Assembly: GCA_947451735.1 (NCBI GenBank)
Contig: CANGAY010000033.1
Span: 1-7,062, forward strand
Length of the DNA: 7,062 nt
Reading direction: 5' to 3'
DNA from: Actinomycetota bacterium
GTDB taxonomy: Bacteria > Actinomycetota > Thermoleophilia > Miltoncostaeales > Miltoncostaeaceae
Both the position numbers and the translations under genes were made by a program. The notes below the pieces were generated by a model. It was not told the origin of the DNA. It saw nothing but the letters and a program-made list of their open reading frames with translations, and ran no database searches. Below are positions 5,732 through 7,062 of the stretch, piece by piece (position 1 is the stretch's first letter; the number at the start of each line of letters is the position of its first letter).

Positions 5732-6531
5732 CGCTGGCATGTCACACACCAGTACGTCGCGCGGTTGGCATCGCCCTGCCCGCGGCTGCGGATGGGCGTG
5801 CCGCACTCGCGGCATGCGCGGCCCCTGCGGCCGTACACCCAGGTGCCGTCGCGCCGTCCGCGCGTGGCCATTGGCGCCCGGTAGGTGGTGATGCGCCCGC
5901 GGTCGCGCACGCCCTGCGCCAGCAGGTCGGCGCCGATACGGCCGATGGCCCGGCACTCGTCGTCGGTGAGCGACCCCACGGGCCGCCATGGGTCGATGCC
6001 CGCCAGGAAAAGCGTCTCGCTCTTGTAGACGTTGCCGATGCCGCTCATCACGCGCTGGTCCATCACGGCATCGCCCACGGCGCGCGTGGGCTCCACGGCC
6101 AGCAGGCGCAGGCCGATGGCCTCGGGGTCGGCGTCGTCGCCCAGCAGGTCGGGCCCCACCTCGGCGATGCGGGGCAGGGGCTCGCCGGGTTCGAGCAGAC
6201 GCATCACGGGGCCGCGGTACTGCGCCACGATCGCCCGGTCGGTGTGCAGTGCCAGCCACAGGCCACCGCGCGGGATGTCGGTGCCCGCGGGGTACGCCCG
6301 CCACTTGCCACTCATCTGCAGGTGCGAGTGCAGCACCCGTCCGCTGGCGAACCGGAACAGGTGGTGCTTGCCGCGGGCCTCCATGTGGTCGAGCGTGTCA
6401 CCGGCCAATCGCTCGGCGATGCGCTGCGGTCCGAGCCGGGGCTCCGGCGCCTCGATCAGCGTGAGGGGCCGGCCCGCGATGGCGTCGGTCAGCACGATGG
6501 CATTGCGGTGACTCACCTGACCCGCGGGCAT
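5728..6531 (-). CDS. nei: Fpg/Nei family DNA glycosylase, Nei2-type, with Ala at the catalytic Glu position
   Basis: A 267-residue base-excision-repair protein of the formamidopyrimidine/endonuclease VIII family, which removes oxidised bases and nicks abasic sites. Seen: Pro2 (the Schiff-base nucleophile after Met removal), Lys55 in ARGKHH, HSHLQMSGKW (68-77), the helix-two-turn-helix segment with SGIGNVYKSE (163-172), and a C-terminal zinc finger with Cys240, Cys243, Cys262 and Cys265 plus Arg257. Position 3, normally the conserved catalytic Glu of MPEG-type starts, is Ala (codon GCG): the protein begins MPAGQVSHRNA. Flanking residues align without a gap to Nei2-type starts, so a wrong start is unlikely. 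In E. coli Nei, replacing this Glu is known to weaken base removal more than abasic-site cleavage, so activity may be altered here. The start overlaps the lhr stop (TGATG), with GAGG at 6545-6542 as ribosome-binding site 10 nt upstream. Confidence 0.93.
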   Translation of the reverse strand: MPAGQVSHRNAIVLTDAIAGRPLTLIEAPEPRLGPQRIAERLAGDTLDHMEARGKHHLFRFASGRVLHSHLQMSGKWRAYPAGTDIPRGGLWLALHTDRAIVAQYRGPVMRLLEPGEPLPRIAEVGPDLLGDDADPEAIGLRLLAVEPTRAVGDAVMDQRVMSGIGNVYKSETLFLAGIDPWRPVGSLTDDECRAIGRIGADLLAQGVRDRGRITTYRAPMATRGRRDGTWVYGRRGRACRECGTPIRSRGQGDANRATYWCVTCQR

Positions 6532-7062
6532 CAGTCACCCGCCTCGAGGCCGCGAAGGCCCGTGCGGAACCCGGCGCGCTCCATGGCCGGACGCACCGCG
6601 GCATCTGGCGCCGGGCCACCGTCGATGCGCTCGATGCGCAGCCGGCGCGCGCGGTCGGCCCGCACCCAGGCCACAAGCGCACGCAGGGCCGGCTCCATGA
6701 ACGGGTGATCCGGGTCCACCAGCGTGGTGAGCGTCTTGCCGCCGCGCTCCACATGGGCCACGGGCACGCCGTCGGCCAGCACCACCTGCGCACCGAACAC
6801 GCGGGCAGGCGACCGGCCGCCCTCGCGCTTCGGCCACGGCAGAGCCGCGCCGTAGGGCTGTGCCGGATCGGCGGCACCCAGGATGAGCACGTCGGGCTCC
6901 TCGTCCTCCAGGCGGTCCACGCGCAGGTCGCGCAGGCGGTCGATGGCGCCGGGCAGCGCGAACTGCGCGCCGCCGAGGCCCTCCACGAAGTACCCGCGGC
7001 GGCACAGGCCGAGCGTCTCCATCTGCCCGAACTCGGGGTACACCGCGCTGAAGCCACCGGGC
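6531..7062 (-). CDS. lhr: Lhr-family ATP-dependent helicase, C-terminal fragment
   Basis: The last 176 or so codons of a large DEAD/DEAH-box helicase; the gene runs off the right edge of the window, so its start and all ATPase motifs are outside. Recognition rests on GGFSAVYPEFGQME and especially CRRGYFVEGLGGAQFALPG followed by AIDRLR, a well-conserved stretch in the C-terminal region of actinobacterial Lhr proteins, then VLILGAADPAQPYGAALPW. Lhr proteins are about 1500 residues long, translocate 3'-to-5' on single-stranded DNA and unwind RNA:DNA hybrids; a DNA-repair role is established in mycobacteria. The TGA stop overlaps the ATG of the Nei2-type gene by one base, and the same lhr-nei order occurs in Mycobacterium tuberculosis (Rv3296-Rv3297), supporting joint action in repair. 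Nothing in the visible part appears broken. Confidence 0.9.
   Translation of the reverse strand, partial: PGGFSAVYPEFGQMETLGLCRRGYFVEGLGGAQFALPGAIDRLRDLRVDRLEDEEPDVLILGAADPAQPYGAALPWPKREGGRSPARVFGAQVVLADGVPVAHVERGGKTLTTLVDPDHPFMEPALRALVAWVRADRARRLRIERIDGGPAPDAAVRPAMERAGFRTGLRGLEAGD

Noticed and set aside
5722..6708. Long plus-strand open frame opposite the glycosylase and the lhr end
   Set aside because: It is an antisense shadow: the minus strand encodes a glycosylase with a complete zinc finger and helix-two-turn-helix, while the plus-strand translation has no recognisable domain.

Overview
This is a 7.06 kb, very GC-rich piece of a bacterial chromosome (roughly 70% G+C by eye) with strong G/C preference at third codon positions, frequent GTG starts and almost no intergenic DNA. 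The gene content suggests an actinobacterium: a large Lhr-type helicase directly followed by an Nei2-type DNA glycosylase (the lhr-nei arrangement known from mycobacteria), PPK1, and several GTG starts sitting 6-7 nt behind a -10-like hexamer, as in leaderless actinobacterial transcripts. A deep-branching high-GC actinobacterium such as a member of the Thermoleophilia would fit, but the sequence alone does not fix the lineage. There are no RNA genes, mobile elements, CRISPR arrays or origins that I can see.

Plus strand, 1-5171: after about 100 non-coding bases come a small four-helix membrane protein (107-478) and, joined to it by a TGATG overlap, a subtilisin-like S8 serine protease with a C-terminal PPC-like domain (478-1812). 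A 66-base gap holds a short hairpin and a cluster of GGGCAA repeats. It is followed by a complete polyphosphate kinase PPK1 with all key active-site residues (1879-3975). A 28-base gap with a good -10-like hexamer leads to an unrecognised 89-residue soluble protein (4004-4273) and, 7 nt later, a YihY/BrkB-type inner-membrane protein (4281-5171).

Minus strand, 7062-5168: a tight three-gene operon read right to left. It consists of the C-terminal end of an Lhr-family helicase (cut by the window edge), an Nei2/Fpg-type glycosylase (6531-5728; TGATG junction) and a TMEM175/DUF1211 channel-family protein (5731-5168; ATGA junction). The two strands converge on one CTAG at 5168-5171, whose bases supply the stop codons of both yihY and the TMEM175-like gene.

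Functionally the window combines phosphate-polymer metabolism, a membrane-protein/protease pair, DNA repair and membrane proteins. It is mostly ordinary core-genome content and I see no clear new defence or mobile system. The points most worth a second look are the glycosylase, where alanine replaces the near-invariant catalytic glutamate next to the N-terminal proline; the subtilase, which lacks an obvious secretion signal and is coupled to a small membrane protein; and the leaderless-type starts with a repeat cluster at ppk1.
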